Shown here: in pieces, positions 27,067 through 37,044 of the stretch
Position numbering within the stretch: position 1 is the first letter of the stretch
Layout: every line of letters begins with the position of its first letter
Assembly (NCBI RefSeq): GCF_018343695.1
Contig: NZ_JAGYPJ010000001.1
Coordinates: 2,963,992-3,027,991, forward strand
DNA from: Lederbergia citrisecunda
Lineage (GTDB): Bacteria > Bacillota > Bacilli > Bacillales > Bacillaceae_C
Direction: 5' to 3'
Length of the DNA stretch: 64,000 nucleotides
Program-made: the position numbers and the translations under genes
Notes under the pieces: model-generated
What the model was told of the DNA's origin: nothing
What the model saw: only the letters and a program-made list of their open reading frames with translations
The model's database searches: none

Positions 27067-28347
27067 ATGTTAGCAGCAAATGGTGGGACTCCAATTCGAA
27101 CAAAGCCGTGGGTACCAGAATTTATTAGTTCTGAGGAATTTGATGAGTTAGAAAAAGAATACGTCCTTCGAGTTTTAGACAAAAAAAGGGTTTTCCGTTT
27201 TTACCATGAGCAACTTGCGGATTCAGAAGCTAAGAGATTAGAAGATTTATATAAACAGCGTACAAATGTAAAACATGCTCTTGCAGTGAACTCTGGCACT
27301 TCTGCTCTTGTATCTGCCATTGTAGGTGCCGGAATCGGACCTGGTGATGAAGTGATCATCCCTGCATATACGTATATAGCAACGGCCGCTGCCGTTTTAA
27401 TTGCTCGAGCTGTTCCTGTCATTGTAGAGGTTGATGATAGTTTAACAATGGATCCAAGAGCATTTGAAGCTGCTATTACAGAACATACAAAAGCAGTCAT
27501 CCCTGTACACATGAAAGGAATACCATGTGACATGGATAAAATTTTAGAAATTGCTAATAAACATGATCTTATCGTTATCGAAGATGTTGCACAGGCAAAT
27601 GGAGGATTTTATAAAGGAAAGCCTTTAGGATCGATGGGCGATGCAGGATGTTTTAGTTTCCAGCAGTATAAAGTCGTAACGGCCGGTGAAGGTGGACTTG
27701 TCACAACAAATGATGATGTCATCTATACACGTGCCAGCATTTATCATGATTCCGCTTTAAGCTACTGGGGAACAAAACTATTTGAAGGTGTAGAATCCTT
27801 CCCAGGGGAAAACTATCGAATGAGCGAACTCAATGCGGCTCTTGGACTAGCTCAATCCCAAAAAATTGATTCCGTCATTTCAAAGCTTCGTCAAGTTAAA
27901 AGAACGATTGTCGATGGAATAAAAGATATTCCTAACATTCAATTGCAAAGGGTTCCTGATCCTGAAGGTGACGTCTCATATAGCCTAATTTTCTATTTAT
28001 CTGACGCTGAGGAAGCAAAAATATTTGCTGATTTACTAAATGCAGAGGGTATTCCGAATGGAACGATCTATAACAACGGAATTGCCGATCGCCATATTTA
28101 CGTCAATTGGGATTACGTACTAGACAAACGTGGAGCCACGGAAAAAGGGAATCCATGGACATGCGAAAGTTACAAAGGAAATGTTCAATATTCCAAAGAT
28201 ATGTGCCCGAATACGTTGGACTTATTAGCGCGATCTATTAGCATTTCTTTACATCAAAATCTGAGTCAGGAAGATTGCGAGGATGCAATTAATGCTATAA
28301 ATAAGGTAGCAAAATATATGAACGAACGCATGGAAATTCATCAGTAA
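27067..28347 (+). CDS. DegT/DnrJ/EryC1/StrS sugar aminotransferase
   Basis: A 426-aa PLP-dependent aminotransferase acting on keto-sugars or keto-cyclitols. The PLP lysine is K202 in SFQQYKVVTAGEGG, and the phosphate site AVNSGTSALVSA precedes it. The N-terminal LAANGGTPIRTKPW resembles scyllo-inosose aminotransferases (StsC type) of aminocyclitol pathways. No other antibiotic-type genes are near, so a role in amino-sugar catabolism or envelope sugar synthesis is equally possible. The ATG follows AGAAGGAGG. Confidence 0.88.
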   Translation: MLAANGGTPIRTKPWVPEFISSEEFDELEKEYVLRVLDKKRVFRFYHEQLADSEAKRLEDLYKQRTNVKHALAVNSGTSALVSAIVGAGIGPGDEVIIPAYTYIATAAAVLIARAVPVIVEVDDSLTMDPRAFEAAITEHTKAVIPVHMKGIPCDMDKILEIANKHDLIVIEDVAQANGGFYKGKPLGSMGDAGCFSFQQYKVVTAGEGGLVTTNDDVIYTRASIYHDSALSYWGTKLFEGVESFPGENYRMSELNAALGLAQSQKIDSVISKLRQVKRTIVDGIKDIPNIQLQRVPDPEGDVSYSLIFYLSDAEEAKIFADLLNAEGIPNGTIYNNGIADRHIYVNWDYVLDKRGATEKGNPWTCESYKGNVQYSKDMCPNTLDLLARSISISLHQNLSQEDCEDAINAINKVAKYMNERMEIHQ

Positions 28348-28352
28348 CTCTT

Positions 28353-28387
28353 ACATTCAGCGGCTCCTTGTCGCTGAGTGTTTTTTT
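28353..28387 (+). terminator. Terminator after DegT aminotransferase
   Basis: ACATTCAGCG pairs with CGCTGAGTGT around an eight- to nine-base loop, followed by seven T residues. Confidence 0.88.
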
Positions 28388-28388
28388 A

Positions 28389-28553
28389 TCGTCTAGAGCA
28401 AGCAGCCATAGATTAGCAAATCAATATTCTTTCGTCTCTTATCGGACTCATCCTCTTTCCTTTATCGCAAAGGCTGAGGCCAAATAAGGAACGTCGCATA
28501 AAACCCATAGCTTATAAGCCTGTGTGTCGATGAGTAAGGCGCTTGTGCTTCTC
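28389..28553 (-). repeat. Dispersed ~150-nt structured element, copy C
   Basis: On the minus strand it begins AAGCACAAGCGCCTTACTC, has the core GATAAAGGAAAGAGGATGAG and ends GCTGCTTGCTCTAGACGA. Core and both ends match copies A, B and D, with an inserted or diverged middle. It lies between the DegT terminator and the ROK gene, antisense to both. Confidence 0.68.
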
Positions 28554-28597
28554 TTTTGGTATAATCAGATAAAGCATAGATCGAAAGGATTTTATCC

Positions 28598-29746
28598 ATG
28601 AAATACACCACATCTGAAAAGGAAATTCTGAGCCTTGTATCAATGTATAATGGAATATCCAGAAAACAACTCGCTGAAATTTCCGATTTATCCCAAGCTA
28701 GTATTACAAAAATCACGAAAAAATTAATAGACGAGCACTTTATTTTCGAAGGTGAGCGAATAAGCAGTGGTTTAGGAAGAAAAGAAGTGTTATTATACTC
28801 AAATCCTAAAAAGTTCACCTTTCTAGGCATTGATATTGGTGGGTATACTGTACGATTTGCTTTATCTGATAATAGCATGAAAATTTTACATCAAGAAGAA
28901 TTTTTCATGGCCGAATTAGATGAGTATCCAAATAAAGGTGAGGCTCTGTTAGAAAGACTTCTTCATTTTTTGGAAAGCTTAAATACTCCCCTGTCAATGA
29001 TCAGTGCCATTGGAATTGGCGTAACTGGTTTAGTCGACAGAGACCAAAAAACAATATTGAATATACCTAATCGCAAAGGTTGGGATGATATTGAAATCGT
29101 CAATATTTTTAAACAAACATTCTTATGCCCTATTTTCCTAGATGAAGGTGGCCGTACGATGGCCATCGCTGAAAAAAATTTGGGGAAAGCTAGGGAAGTC
29201 AGAGACTTTATTGTTGTCCAAATTGGATTCGGAATTGTGTCAGGTATTATGATCAATGACCAATTGTTAAGAGGATCTAGCAATGTGTCCAGTTTACTTG
29301 GGCATATTACCGCTGATGAAAAAGCTGGTCGTTGTTTATGCGGAAATTATGGCTGCTTGGAAAATATTATTACGTTTCCGATGCTTGAAATAGAATACAA
29401 GAAACGAAATGGCCAATATTCTTCTATCGTTGAAGCGTATGAACGTAATGACAAAGTTGCAATTGAAATCTGTATTGATACAGGAAAGGCACTCGGAATC
29501 GCTCTTAGTAATGTCGTCAATTTATTTAATCCAACTGCTATCTATATAGGCGGTCCTATATTCGACTCCCTTCCCATGCTTTTGGAAGAAACGAAACGAA
29601 CCATTATTTTACGCGCCAACCGTTTTGCCACTCTCGCTTTAAGTCTAGAAGAAAATAGTTTTGGACAACAACAAGGCATCATAGGTGCGTTGACCTTTGC
29701 GAAAATCAATTTTATCTCCGACTTAAAAGAAGCCGCATCCAGTTAG
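28598..29746 (+). CDS. ROK-family transcriptional regulator 1
   Basis: A 382-aa repressor with an N-terminal winged HTH (GISRKQLAEISDLSQASITKITKKL) and a ROK sugar-kinase-like domain. The ROK domain has FLGIDIGGYTVRFAL, AIGIGVTGLVDRDQ and the zinc-binding motif CLCGNYGCLENI. It is expected to bind DNA until a sugar ligand releases it. The stop codon overlaps that of the convergent gluconokinase gene. Probable targets are gluconokinase or the divergent deacetylase/aminotransferase pair; the sequence does not decide. Confidence 0.9.
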   Translation: MKYTTSEKEILSLVSMYNGISRKQLAEISDLSQASITKITKKLIDEHFIFEGERISSGLGRKEVLLYSNPKKFTFLGIDIGGYTVRFALSDNSMKILHQEEFFMAELDEYPNKGEALLERLLHFLESLNTPLSMISAIGIGVTGLVDRDQKTILNIPNRKGWDDIEIVNIFKQTFLCPIFLDEGGRTMAIAEKNLGKAREVRDFIVVQIGFGIVSGIMINDQLLRGSSNVSSLLGHITADEKAGRCLCGNYGCLENIITFPMLEIEYKKRNGQYSSIVEAYERNDKVAIEICIDTGKALGIALSNVVNLFNPTAIYIGGPIFDSLPMLLEETKRTIILRANRFATLALSLEENSFGQQQGIIGALTFAKINFISDLKEAASS

Positions 29747-29757
29747 ACGCGGCTTCT
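29728..29757. terminator. Hairpin spanning overlapping stops of ROK1 and gluconokinase genes
   Basis: AGAAGCCGC and GCGGCTTCT form a perfect 9-bp stem around a 12-base loop that contains both stop codons (TAG on plus, TAA on minus, sharing two bases). The minus strand continues with TTTTAAG; the plus-strand tail is poor. It likely serves as a convergent terminator embedded in coding sequence. Confidence 0.65.
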
Positions 29758-31200
29758 CTTCATGTATTCCTTATATATTTCCTGATATATTCGATGTGTA
29801 TCTTCATTTGGTACAATCGGCTCTCCCAACTGGATATTATCTTTGATCTCATCAAATGAATTTCTCTTTCCAATTGCTACTAATGCTGTCCATGCCGCAC
29901 CCCATGCTGAGCTATGATGTGTTTCCGCAACATAGACCTCTTTTCCAAATATATCAGCTAACATTTGCAGCCAAAGGTTTGATCGAGCTAAGCCGCCATT
30001 AACGTAAATTTTGGACGGTTCTCCGGCAAGTCTACAAAGAGCCCTTTCGATTTGGTATAGATTAAACGTGATACCTTCAAGGACAGCACGAATGAAATGC
30101 TCTTGCTTATGGGTGATCGACAAGCCAGAAAAGTTTCCAGTCGCCCGCTGGTTCCAGATTGGCGCCCTTTCGCCATTAATATACGGATGAAAAATAATTC
30201 CCTCTGCCCCAGGCGCAACATTTCCGGCTTTCTCGATAAAATCACTATAACTATCCTGACTATTAAAGAGCTCCTTCAGCCACTGTAACGCAATGCCGCC
30301 ATTATTGGACGGACCACCAATGATGCAATATTCATCTGTGAACGCATAGCAAAATGTTTCCCGTTTTTCGTTAATTCGAACTCCCTTTGAAAACTGACGA
30401 ACAGCTCCACTCGTTCCAACTGTAATCGCCACTTCCCCTGGTAAAATTGCTCCAATACCTAAATTTGCGAGTTGACCATCTGCCGCACCAATGACAACAG
30501 GAATGTCTGATAACAGCCCCATTCCATCTGCCACTTTTTTCTCCAAACCACGTAATATATATGTAGGAGGAACGACTTGCGATAGCTGATTCGCATCTAC
30601 TTGGGCAACCTCCATAACAGCTTCATCCCACCCTAAAGTACTGGGATTAAATAGCCCTGTCGCAGAAGCCATCGAATAATCAATAACCCTTTCTCCAAAC
30701 CAATGAAAAAGTAGATATTCTTTTACTGACATAAAATAAGCTGCTTTTTTATATGGTTCAAACTCCGTCTCCTTCATCCATACTAATTTAGTAAAAGGAG
30801 TCATCGGATGGATCGGTACGCCTGTTTTTAAAAATAAATCTTGGCGTTCCTTTTCTGAAAAACGATCCACCTGTTGACTACTCCTGCCATCAGACCAAAT
30901 AAGGGCCTTTGATAAAGACTTCCCCTCTTTATCTACACATATAAGAGAATGCATGGCACAAGAAATACCGATGGCTTGAACTTCATCTTTTTCTATTTTA
31001 GCTTTACCCATCGCATCCTTGATTGCTTTTATCGCAAAACTTTCAATCTCATTTGGGTCCTGCTCCACCCAACCAGACTCTGGGTAATAGGTTGTGATCA
31101 AACACTCCGCTTCACATATAACTTTTCCATTCAAATGAAAAATAACAGCTTTTGCACTTGTCGTCCCAAGATCAAGCCCAATAACGTAGTCACCTGACAT
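29743..31200 (-). CDS. gntK: Gluconokinase (FGGY family)
   Basis: A 485-aa kinase that phosphorylates gluconate to 6-phosphogluconate. The FGGY kinase fold is evident: VIGLDLGTTSAKAVIF at the N-terminus, then GAADGQLANLGIGAI, and YVNGGLARSNLWLQMLADIFG near the C-terminus. The pattern matches B. subtilis GntK better than xylulokinase or glycerol kinase. I start at the ATG at 31200, which has AAGGAAG at the proper distance; the frame upstream lacks family similarity. It is flanked by two ROK regulators, and no gluconate permease or GntR is in the window. The product feeds gndA at 32.8 kb. Confidence 0.87.
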   Translation of the reverse strand: MSGDYVIGLDLGTTSAKAVIFHLNGKVICEAECLITTYYPESGWVEQDPNEIESFAIKAIKDAMGKAKIEKDEVQAIGISCAMHSLICVDKEGKSLSKALIWSDGRSSQQVDRFSEKERQDLFLKTGVPIHPMTPFTKLVWMKETEFEPYKKAAYFMSVKEYLLFHWFGERVIDYSMASATGLFNPSTLGWDEAVMEVAQVDANQLSQVVPPTYILRGLEKKVADGMGLLSDIPVVIGAADGQLANLGIGAILPGEVAITVGTSGAVRQFSKGVRINEKRETFCYAFTDEYCIIGGPSNNGGIALQWLKELFNSQDSYSDFIEKAGNVAPGAEGIIFHPYINGERAPIWNQRATGNFSGLSITHKQEHFIRAVLEGITFNLYQIERALCRLAGEPSKIYVNGGLARSNLWLQMLADIFGKEVYVAETHHSSAWGAAWTALVAIGKRNSFDEIKDNIQLGEPIVPNEDTHRIYQEIYKEYMKRSRV

Positions 31201-31600
31201 TTTTAGCATCTTCCTTTTCGTTTTAAGTTTATTACAACTATCCACTAGCCCTGTAATTCTTACACATTTAAGTCTCCAAGACGGCATAAGTCAAAAATCG
31301 ACATTTTTTTCAAATAATAGTGGTAAACATGCAAAGCTGTGGTATTATAAGAGAAATCGTGTCCAAAAATGTTTTTTATTTTAAACCCTCATAATCTATT
31401 TTTACATACTTATAACGGTAATGAAACCACTTACATATCGTCGCAACATATTTGTTAATTAGTCAAATTAATACAAATAGAATATCATTACCATAATCTA
31501 ACCGTCAATTAATAATAGATTAAGAGCTTAAGTATTTACTATAGAGAGAAACACTTATAAAAAGTGAATACGCTTTATCTTTGTTAATAGGGGGAACAAT
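31201..31600. other. Divergent control region, gluconokinase and ROK2
   Basis: The 400-bp region contains no gene. It contains one inverted repeat described separately (31451-31477), and the pair GGTAATGA (31417-31424)/TCATTACC (31485-31492) placed on either side of it. The remainder is AT-rich. Confidence 0.55.
31451..31477. promoter_or_regulatory. Candidate ROK operator
   Basis: TTTGTTAATT and AATTAATACAAA form an inverted repeat with one bulged base around a short centre. Its AT-rich, TTTGT-ended palindrome resembles XylR-type ROK operators. It is 124 bp upstream of the ROK2 start and 251 bp upstream of the gluconokinase start. Confidence 0.45.
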
Positions 31601-32776
31601 ATGATTACTGGCGATGCGGCCTATATTAAAAAATTAAATAGGGGATTAATTTTAAGTCAAATTATCGAATGTAATAAGATATCGCGGGCCGACTTATCTA
31701 AAATTACAGGACTTAATAAGGCTACAGTATCCGTGCAAGTATCCGACTTACTGGGAGAAAATTTATTGATTGAGGAACAAGTTGAACATAATAACTTAGG
31801 AAGAAGACCCATACATCTTTCTCTAAACCGAAGAGCAGGATATGCACTTGGCATTGATCTGGATAAGAATCAAATTTTATTTACGTTATCAGATTTACTC
31901 GGTTTTCCTACTCATATCGAAATCGTGCAATTACAAACAAAAGATTACGATGAAATTGTTGATATTTTAGTCGAATACATCATTGAAATAAAAAAGAAAT
32001 GCCAAGGAAGTACATTTGGATTAATTGGAGTAACCCTCGGCATTCACGGGCTTGTGTCGAAAGACGAAAAAATACTCTTTTTCCCGCATCTTCAATGGAG
32101 AAATAAAGATATAAAAAACGACCTTGAAAATAAAGCGGATGTGACGGTTTTCGTCGAAAACAATGCCAACTTAACAGCTTTCGCTGAAAATGTGTTTAAA
32201 CATAATAAAAGTAATAATTTGATTAGCATTTCTATGCATTCTGGGATTGGCTTAGGCATGATAAGAAATGGAGAAATACACAAGGGATTCCACGGCTATG
32301 CAGGTGAAATTGGTCATATGATTGTTGTGCCCGATGGTAAAATATGTGCATGTGGAAACAATGGATGCTGGGAACTGTACGCATCTGAATCGAATTTTTT
32401 TAAGCAACTAGAGGAAAAATTCGATTACACAAATGCTGATTACTATGATATCTATTCGTGGTTAAAATTGGGTAAGCCTGATATTGTGGAACAAATGGAG
32501 CAAATGATAAAATACATTTCCATCGGACTTAATAACATCATTAATATGTACAATCCCGACATCATTGTTCTAAATTCCGAGCTGCTGCGTTTAAATCCGA
32601 ATGCGATTAATCAAATCGAACAGCGATTAAATTCAAACATAAATCACTATGGCAAACTTCTCATCTCCGAACTTGGAAAACAAGCTTGCGTTATGGGAGC
32701 TTGTGCCTTCACAATAAAGAAATTCTTGCAAATTTCCGAGCTAAATTTGCAAGTCACAATGAAAAGAACATTGTAA
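31601..32776 (+). CDS. ROK-family transcriptional regulator 2 (XylR-type)
   Basis: A 391-aa repressor. The N-terminal HTH (ISRADLSKITGLNKATVSVQVSDLL) is followed by a ROK domain with YALGIDLDKNQILFTLSD, GVTLGIHGLVSKDE, the segment HKGFHGYAGEIGHM, and the zinc motif CACGNNGCWE. The architecture matches the xylose repressor XylR. The target is unknown because no xylose genes are here; the divergent gluconokinase is the obvious candidate. The ATG follows AGGGGG. It ends at a bidirectional terminator shared with gndA. Confidence 0.9.
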   Translation: MITGDAAYIKKLNRGLILSQIIECNKISRADLSKITGLNKATVSVQVSDLLGENLLIEEQVEHNNLGRRPIHLSLNRRAGYALGIDLDKNQILFTLSDLLGFPTHIEIVQLQTKDYDEIVDILVEYIIEIKKKCQGSTFGLIGVTLGIHGLVSKDEKILFFPHLQWRNKDIKNDLENKADVTVFVENNANLTAFAENVFKHNKSNNLISISMHSGIGLGMIRNGEIHKGFHGYAGEIGHMIVVPDGKICACGNNGCWELYASESNFFKQLEEKFDYTNADYYDIYSWLKLGKPDIVEQMEQMIKYISIGLNNIINMYNPDIIVLNSELLRLNPNAINQIEQRLNSNINHYGKLLISELGKQACVMGACAFTIKKFLQISELNLQVTMKRTL

Positions 32777-32807
32777 AACCCGGGAAATAGTATCTCCCGG
32801 GTTTTAC
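32775..32807. terminator. Bidirectional terminator between ROK2 and gndA
   Basis: AAAACCCGGGA and TCCCGGGTTTT form a perfect 11-bp stem with A/T tails on both sides, so it works for both converging genes. Confidence 0.92.
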
Positions 32808-32818
32808 TTATGTTTTCT

Positions 32819-34237
32819 TTAGTTTTTATTCATCCATTCAGTATGGAATGTACCTTCTTTATCAAGGCGCTCATAAGTGTGGGCACCAAAATAGTCACGC
32901 TGTGCTTGCAATAAATTCGCAGGCAATGTTTCTGTACGATAACTGTCGTAGTAAGCAATCGCACTGGAGAAGCAAGGAACTGCGATTCCGCGTTCAACTG
33001 CAATCGCAATAACTTTACGAAGCGCTGATTGATAGCTTTCAACGATTTCTTTAAAGTACGGATCAAGCATTAAGTTCGCTAACTTCGAATCGCGATCATA
33101 AGCATCCTTTATTTTTTGCAAGAATTGTGCACGAATGATACAGCCGCCTCTAAAAATCATTGCGATATCTCCATATCTTAAATCCCAGCCATATTCTTCT
33201 GATGCAGCCTTCATTTGAGCAAACCCTTGTGCATATGAACATATTTTACTCATGTATAATGCTTTACGAACCGCTTCGATTAGTTCTTTTTTATCACCTT
33301 CAAAAGCGGAAACTTCAGGGCCGTTTAATACTTTGCTTGCTGCTACACGTTCTTCTTTCATCGCGGAAATAAAGCGAGCAAACACGGACTCTGTAATAAG
33401 TGGAAGTGGAACGCCTAAGTCTAATGCATTTTGGCTCGTCCATTTACCAGTACCCTTTTGTCCAGCAGTATCTTTAATTACGTCTACAAGTGGCTTTCCA
33501 GTTTCTTCATCTACTTTTGCAAAAATATCAGCTGTAATTTCAATAAGGTAGCTATCAAGCTCTCCCTTATTCCACTCAGAGAATACTTCGTGCAATTCTT
33601 CTGCGTTTAGGCCTAAAATATGTTTCATAATAAAATAGGCTTCACAAATCAATTGCATGTCGCCATATTCAATCCCGTTATGAACCATTTTCACATAGTG
33701 ACCTGCTCCATTTGGACCAATATATGTACTGCAAGCTTCTCCATTTACTTTCGCAGAAATCGCTTCGAAGATAGGTTCAACTAAATCGTATGCTTCTTTT
33801 TGTCCACCTGGCATAATGGAAGGACCTGTAAGCGCCCCTTCTTCTCCACCGGAAACTCCAGTACCAATAAAATGGAGACCAGCTTCACTTAGTTCTTTAT
33901 TACGGCGAATTGTATCATGGAAAAACGTGTTTCCACCATCGATTAATATATCACCTTGCTCTAAGTACGGCTTTAAAGATTCGATTGTCGCATCTGTGGC
34001 AGCCCCTGCTTTTACCATCAGTAAAATTTTACGTGGCTTTTCCAATGAATTAACAAACTCTTCTATAGTTAAGGCACCAACAAAGTTTTTACCCTTTGCT
34101 TCATTTTGCATAAAATCTTCTGTTTTTTCAGAAGAACGATTATAGACGGCAACAGAATATCCTCGGCTTTCAATATTTAAAGCGAGGTTTTTCCCCATAA
34201 CTGCCAAACCAATGACGCCTATTTGCTGTTTCGACAA
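32819..34237 (-). CDS. gndA: 6-phosphogluconate dehydrogenase, NADP-type decarboxylating
   Basis: A 472-aa enzyme that converts 6-phosphogluconate to ribulose 5-phosphate and CO2 with NADP+. It shows the Rossmann motif [16 protein letters not shown], the NADP-type segment [12 protein letters not shown], the family signature [12 protein letters not shown], and the active-site [17 protein letters not shown] assign the TTG start at 34237, with GGAGGAAGG just upstream; the M-S-K-Q-Q-I-G-V start is that of the family. It supplies pentoses and NADPH, and connects with pgl and gntK in the same window. Confidence 0.95.
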   Translation of the reverse strand: MSKQQIGVIGLAVMGKNLALNIESRGYSVAVYNRSSEKTEDFMQNEAKGKNFVGALTIEEFVNSLEKPRKILLMVKAGAATDATIESLKPYLEQGDILIDGGNTFFHDTIRRNKELSEAGLHFIGTGVSGGEEGALTGPSIMPGGQKEAYDLVEPIFEAISAKVNGEACSTYIGPNGAGHYVKMVHNGIEYGDMQLICEAYFIMKHILGLNAEELHEVFSEWNKGELDSYLIEITADIFAKVDEETGKPLVDVIKDTAGQKGTGKWTSQNALDLGVPLPLITESVFARFISAMKEERVAASKVLNGPEVSAFEGDKKELIEAVRKALYMSKICSYAQGFAQMKAASEEYGWDLRYGDIAMIFRGGCIIRAQFLQKIKDAYDRDSKLANLMLDPYFKEIVESYQSALRKVIAIAVERGIAVPCFSSAIAYYDSYRTETLPANLLQAQRDYFGAHTYERLDKEGTFHTEWMNKN

Positions 34238-34555
34238 TTTTCCTTCCTCCTTAGACACTAATTCATAAATATATTTTATCATACAATGTCTTTAATAAGT
34301 TAACAACATGAGTTACTTATTATGGGGGAAATATTTCGTAATTATTAAAAAATACTATACATACAAAAAAAGCCGATTATTGTAGTCGAATTACAGCGGT
34401 CGAGAGGAATCCAATTAGAATAATATTGTCAAAATATGTGAGGTGTTATATGAAAGAGGACTTCATGTACTGAAGATTATAGCCGAAATACCATTGAAAA
34501 GGCTGCGCCCGTTTTCACTCAACATATTCGCAAAAAAATATATAGAGAGAGAATT

Positions 34556-35068
34556 TCACCCTTTCACTGTAAGTTTATATTGGATAAGTTGCTTCTCAAC
34601 CCCTAAATACATTTCCAAACCACCTCTGCTAATTTCCTTAAATCCTACTTTTTCTAGCATTTTTCTTGAACGGAAATTTGATATATGCGTCTCTGCTTTA
34701 AAAATAGTAATCCCTAACTTTTGTACGGCGTAATCAATCATACATCTAGTGGAATGAACCCCTAATCCTTTGCCCCATAACGAACTCTCACCAATAGCAA
34801 TCCCTAATTCAGCGGTATTATCTTTAATAAAGGCTAAGTCGGCGTATCCGATTAATTTCTGATTATATTCAATTCCCATGCGATAAAAATCCTCTGAAAC
34901 ATTGTTTACACAACGAAGCCACCATTGATATAGTTCTCCATCACTTCTATTTTTCTCCCAGCCATTCGCCGCACAAAAACGATCATCCTTGCTCCATTTA
35001 ATAACCTCTTTATAATCATTTACGGTTATTGGCCGAATTCGAATTAATGAAGAAATGTTATTTTCCAT
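34556..35068 (-). CDS. GNAT-family N-acetyltransferase
   Basis: A 170-aa acetyl-CoA-dependent acetyltransferase of the RimJ/RimL branch. The acetyl-CoA loop is GIAIGESSLWGKGLGVHSTR and the C-terminal segment ISNFRSRKMLEKVGFKEISR is typical. The acceptor is unknown. I chose the ATG at 35068 rather than a GTG two codons upstream, which would be only four bases from the GAGGGG site. Neighbours do not suggest a role. The 270 bp downstream, before gndA, hold no recognisable gene. Confidence 0.82.
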   Translation of the reverse strand: MENNISSLIRIRPITVNDYKEVIKWSKDDRFCAANGWEKNRSDGELYQWWLRCVNNVSEDFYRMGIEYNQKLIGYADLAFIKDNTAELGIAIGESSLWGKGLGVHSTRCMIDYAVQKLGITIFKAETHISNFRSRKMLEKVGFKEISRGGLEMYLGVEKQLIQYKLTVKG

Positions 35069-35261
35069 TTTCACTTATCCCCTCTAATAAATACCTCAAA
35101 TTTATATCTTCTCAATTAGGAAATAAATAATTTTCAGGAAAAAGCCAATCTAAATCTTTGAAACTCCAAGTTTGAAATTCATCAAATCAAAAAAAGAATC
35201 CACATTATACTATTTATAAAAAAACTTACATAATACATATAGTAATATTAAAATCAGTTTG

Positions 35262-35276
35262 TTATAATAATTATTG
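35262..35276. promoter_or_regulatory. PerR box upstream of katA
   Basis: TTATAATAATTATTG matches the PerR consensus TTATAATNATTATAA at 13 of 15 positions. It contains TATAAT, which may also be the -10 element, so PerR binding would block katA transcription and peroxide would relieve it. Confidence 0.8.
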
Positions 35277-35312
35277 TAAGTTACATACCAATATATCGGA
35301 GGTGCACGTTTC

Positions 35313-36803
35313 GTGAGTGAGAATGAGAAGAAGCAATTGAAAAAACTAACGACTGCTGCAGGTGCTCCAGTGATTGACAACCAGAACTCTATGTCGGCTG
35401 GTCCAAGAGGTCCCCTTTTACTACAAGATGTCTGGTTAATTGAAAAATTGGCTCACTTTGACAGAGAGGTCATCCCTGAAAGACGTATGCATGCTAAAGG
35501 ATCGGGAGCATACGGAACATTTACTGTCACAAATGACATTACAAAATATACAAAAGCAAGAATTTTCTCGGAAGTTGGTAAGCAAACTGAAATGTTCGCA
35601 CGCTTTTCTACAGTTGCGGGTGAACGTGGTGCGGCGGACGCAGAGCGTGATATTCGCGGATTTGCTTTAAAATTTTATACTGAACAAGGAAACTGGGATC
35701 TTGTAGGTAATAATACGCCTGTATTTTTCTTTAGAGACCCACTAAACTTCCCAGACCTAAACCATGCTGTGAAGCGTGATCCTAGGACAAATATGCGAAG
35801 CGCAAAAAACAACTGGGATTTTTGGACTTCATTACCTGAAGCTCTACACCAAGTTACAATTGTTATGAGTGAACGCGGCATTCCAAAGTCATATCGTCAC
35901 ATGCATGGATTTGGAAGCCATACGTACAGCATGATTAATGCTCAGAACGAACGCTATTGGGTAAAATTCCATTTCCGTTCTCAACAAGGAATTGAGAATT
36001 TAACAGATGCTGAAGCTGAAGCACTAATTGGTAAGGATCGCGAATCTCATCAAAAAGATTTATATGAAAGTATAGAAAACGGTGACTTCCCGAAATGGAA
36101 ATTGTTTATCCAAGTGATGACGGAAGAACAAGCAGAAAACATGCCTTATAACCCATTTGACCTTACGAAAGTATGGTATAAAAAGGACTTCCCTCTTATT
36201 GAAGTTGGAGAATTTGTGTTGAATCGTAATCCTGAAAACTATTTTGCTGAAGTAGAGCAAGTTGCATTTACACCAGCTAATATAGTGCCGGGGATTGGCT
36301 TCTCACCTGATAAAATGCTGCAAGGTAGATTATTCTCGTATGGAGATGCACAGCGATATCGTCTAGGAGTCAACCACCACCAAATCCCGGTAAATGCTCC
36401 TAAGTGTCCATTCCATAGTTTCCATCGTGATGGACAAATGAGAGTCGATGGCAATTTAGGAAGCACCCTTCATTATGAGCCGAACAGCTATGGTGAGTGG
36501 GATTCACAACCTGATTTCACAGAGCCACCTTTAAAAATAAGCGGCGATGCAAAAAATTGGGATTTCCATGAAGATGACGATCAATATTTCACACAGCCTG
36601 GTCTTCTCTTTAATAAAATGAACGATGAGCAGAAAGAAGCTCTATTTGGAAATACCGCTCGCGCAATGGGTGACGCTCCGAAAGAAATTAAAATTAGACA
36701 TATCGTCCATTGCTACAAAGCAGACCCAGCTTATGGTGAAGGTGTAGCAAATGCACTTGGCATTCCAATGAGTGAAGCTGGAATTTCCGTAACAGAAGTT
36801 TAA
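35313..36803 (+). CDS. katA: Catalase (heme, small-subunit KatA type)
   Basis: A 496-aa monofunctional heme catalase. The active-site His is H60 in [13 protein letters not shown], the Asn is in [12 protein letters not shown], and the proximal heme ligand is Y343 in [12 protein letters not shown]. Length matches clade-3 small-subunit catalases such as vegetative KatA. The start is GTG at 35313 with GGAGGTG nine bases upstream. The PerR box in the promoter implies peroxide induction. A terminator follows the stop. Confidence 0.96.
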   Translation: MSENEKKQLKKLTTAAGAPVIDNQNSMSAGPRGPLLLQDVWLIEKLAHFDREVIPERRMHAKGSGAYGTFTVTNDITKYTKARIFSEVGKQTEMFARFSTVAGERGAADAERDIRGFALKFYTEQGNWDLVGNNTPVFFFRDPLNFPDLNHAVKRDPRTNMRSAKNNWDFWTSLPEALHQVTIVMSERGIPKSYRHMHGFGSHTYSMINAQNERYWVKFHFRSQQGIENLTDAEAEALIGKDRESHQKDLYESIENGDFPKWKLFIQVMTEEQAENMPYNPFDLTKVWYKKDFPLIEVGEFVLNRNPENYFAEVEQVAFTPANIVPGIGFSPDKMLQGRLFSYGDAQRYRLGVNHHQIPVNAPKCPFHSFHRDGQMRVDGNLGSTLHYEPNSYGEWDSQPDFTEPPLKISGDAKNWDFHEDDDQYFTQPGLLFNKMNDEQKEALFGNTARAMGDAPKEIKIRHIVHCYKADPAYGEGVANALGIPMSEAGISVTEV

Positions 36804-36814
36804 TATTTTTTAAG

Positions 36815-36843
36815 AGAGACGGCATATGCTGTCTCTTTTTTTA
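36815..36843 (+). terminator. katA terminator
   Basis: AGAGACGGCATATGCTGTCTCT forms a short palindromic stem followed by a run of seven T residues. Confidence 0.85.
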
Positions 36844-36848
36844 TTCCT

Positions 36849-37030
36849 TAGTTAGTGACCTTCCTCACCGAAATAAGCATGACTTAGGGAGTCAATACGA
36901 TGATTGGTGATCTTCATCACCGAAAAAAGCATAGCTTAGGGCGTCAATACGACCATTGGTGACCTTCTTCACCGAAAAAAGCATGGCTTAGGGCGTCAAC
37001 TCCCTTAGATTGGTCCTATTCCAGAAAAAA
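36849..37030. repeat. 52-bp tandem repeat, three units plus a diverged fourth
   Basis: Unit starts measured at GTGA are 36855, 36907 and 36959, exactly 52 bp apart. Each has GGTGA-N6-TCACC, which can form a small hairpin, followed by GAAAAAAGCAT and CTTAGGGCGTCAA. A weaker fourth unit (TTGGTCC...CAGAAAAAAG) follows near 37010. It lies between the katA terminator and the converging oxidoreductase operon. Confidence 0.88.
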
Positions 37031-37044
37031 GTAGTATCCTAGTA

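Noticed and set aside
27067-28347. Aminoglycoside biosynthesis cluster
   Set aside because: A single DegT aminotransferase with StsC-like start is present, but no other antibiotic biosynthesis genes are nearby.
34438-34480. Short plus-strand frame after GAGGTG (seven codons)
   Set aside because: It terminates after M-K-E-D-F-M-Y and shows no conserved features. It may be decayed DNA.
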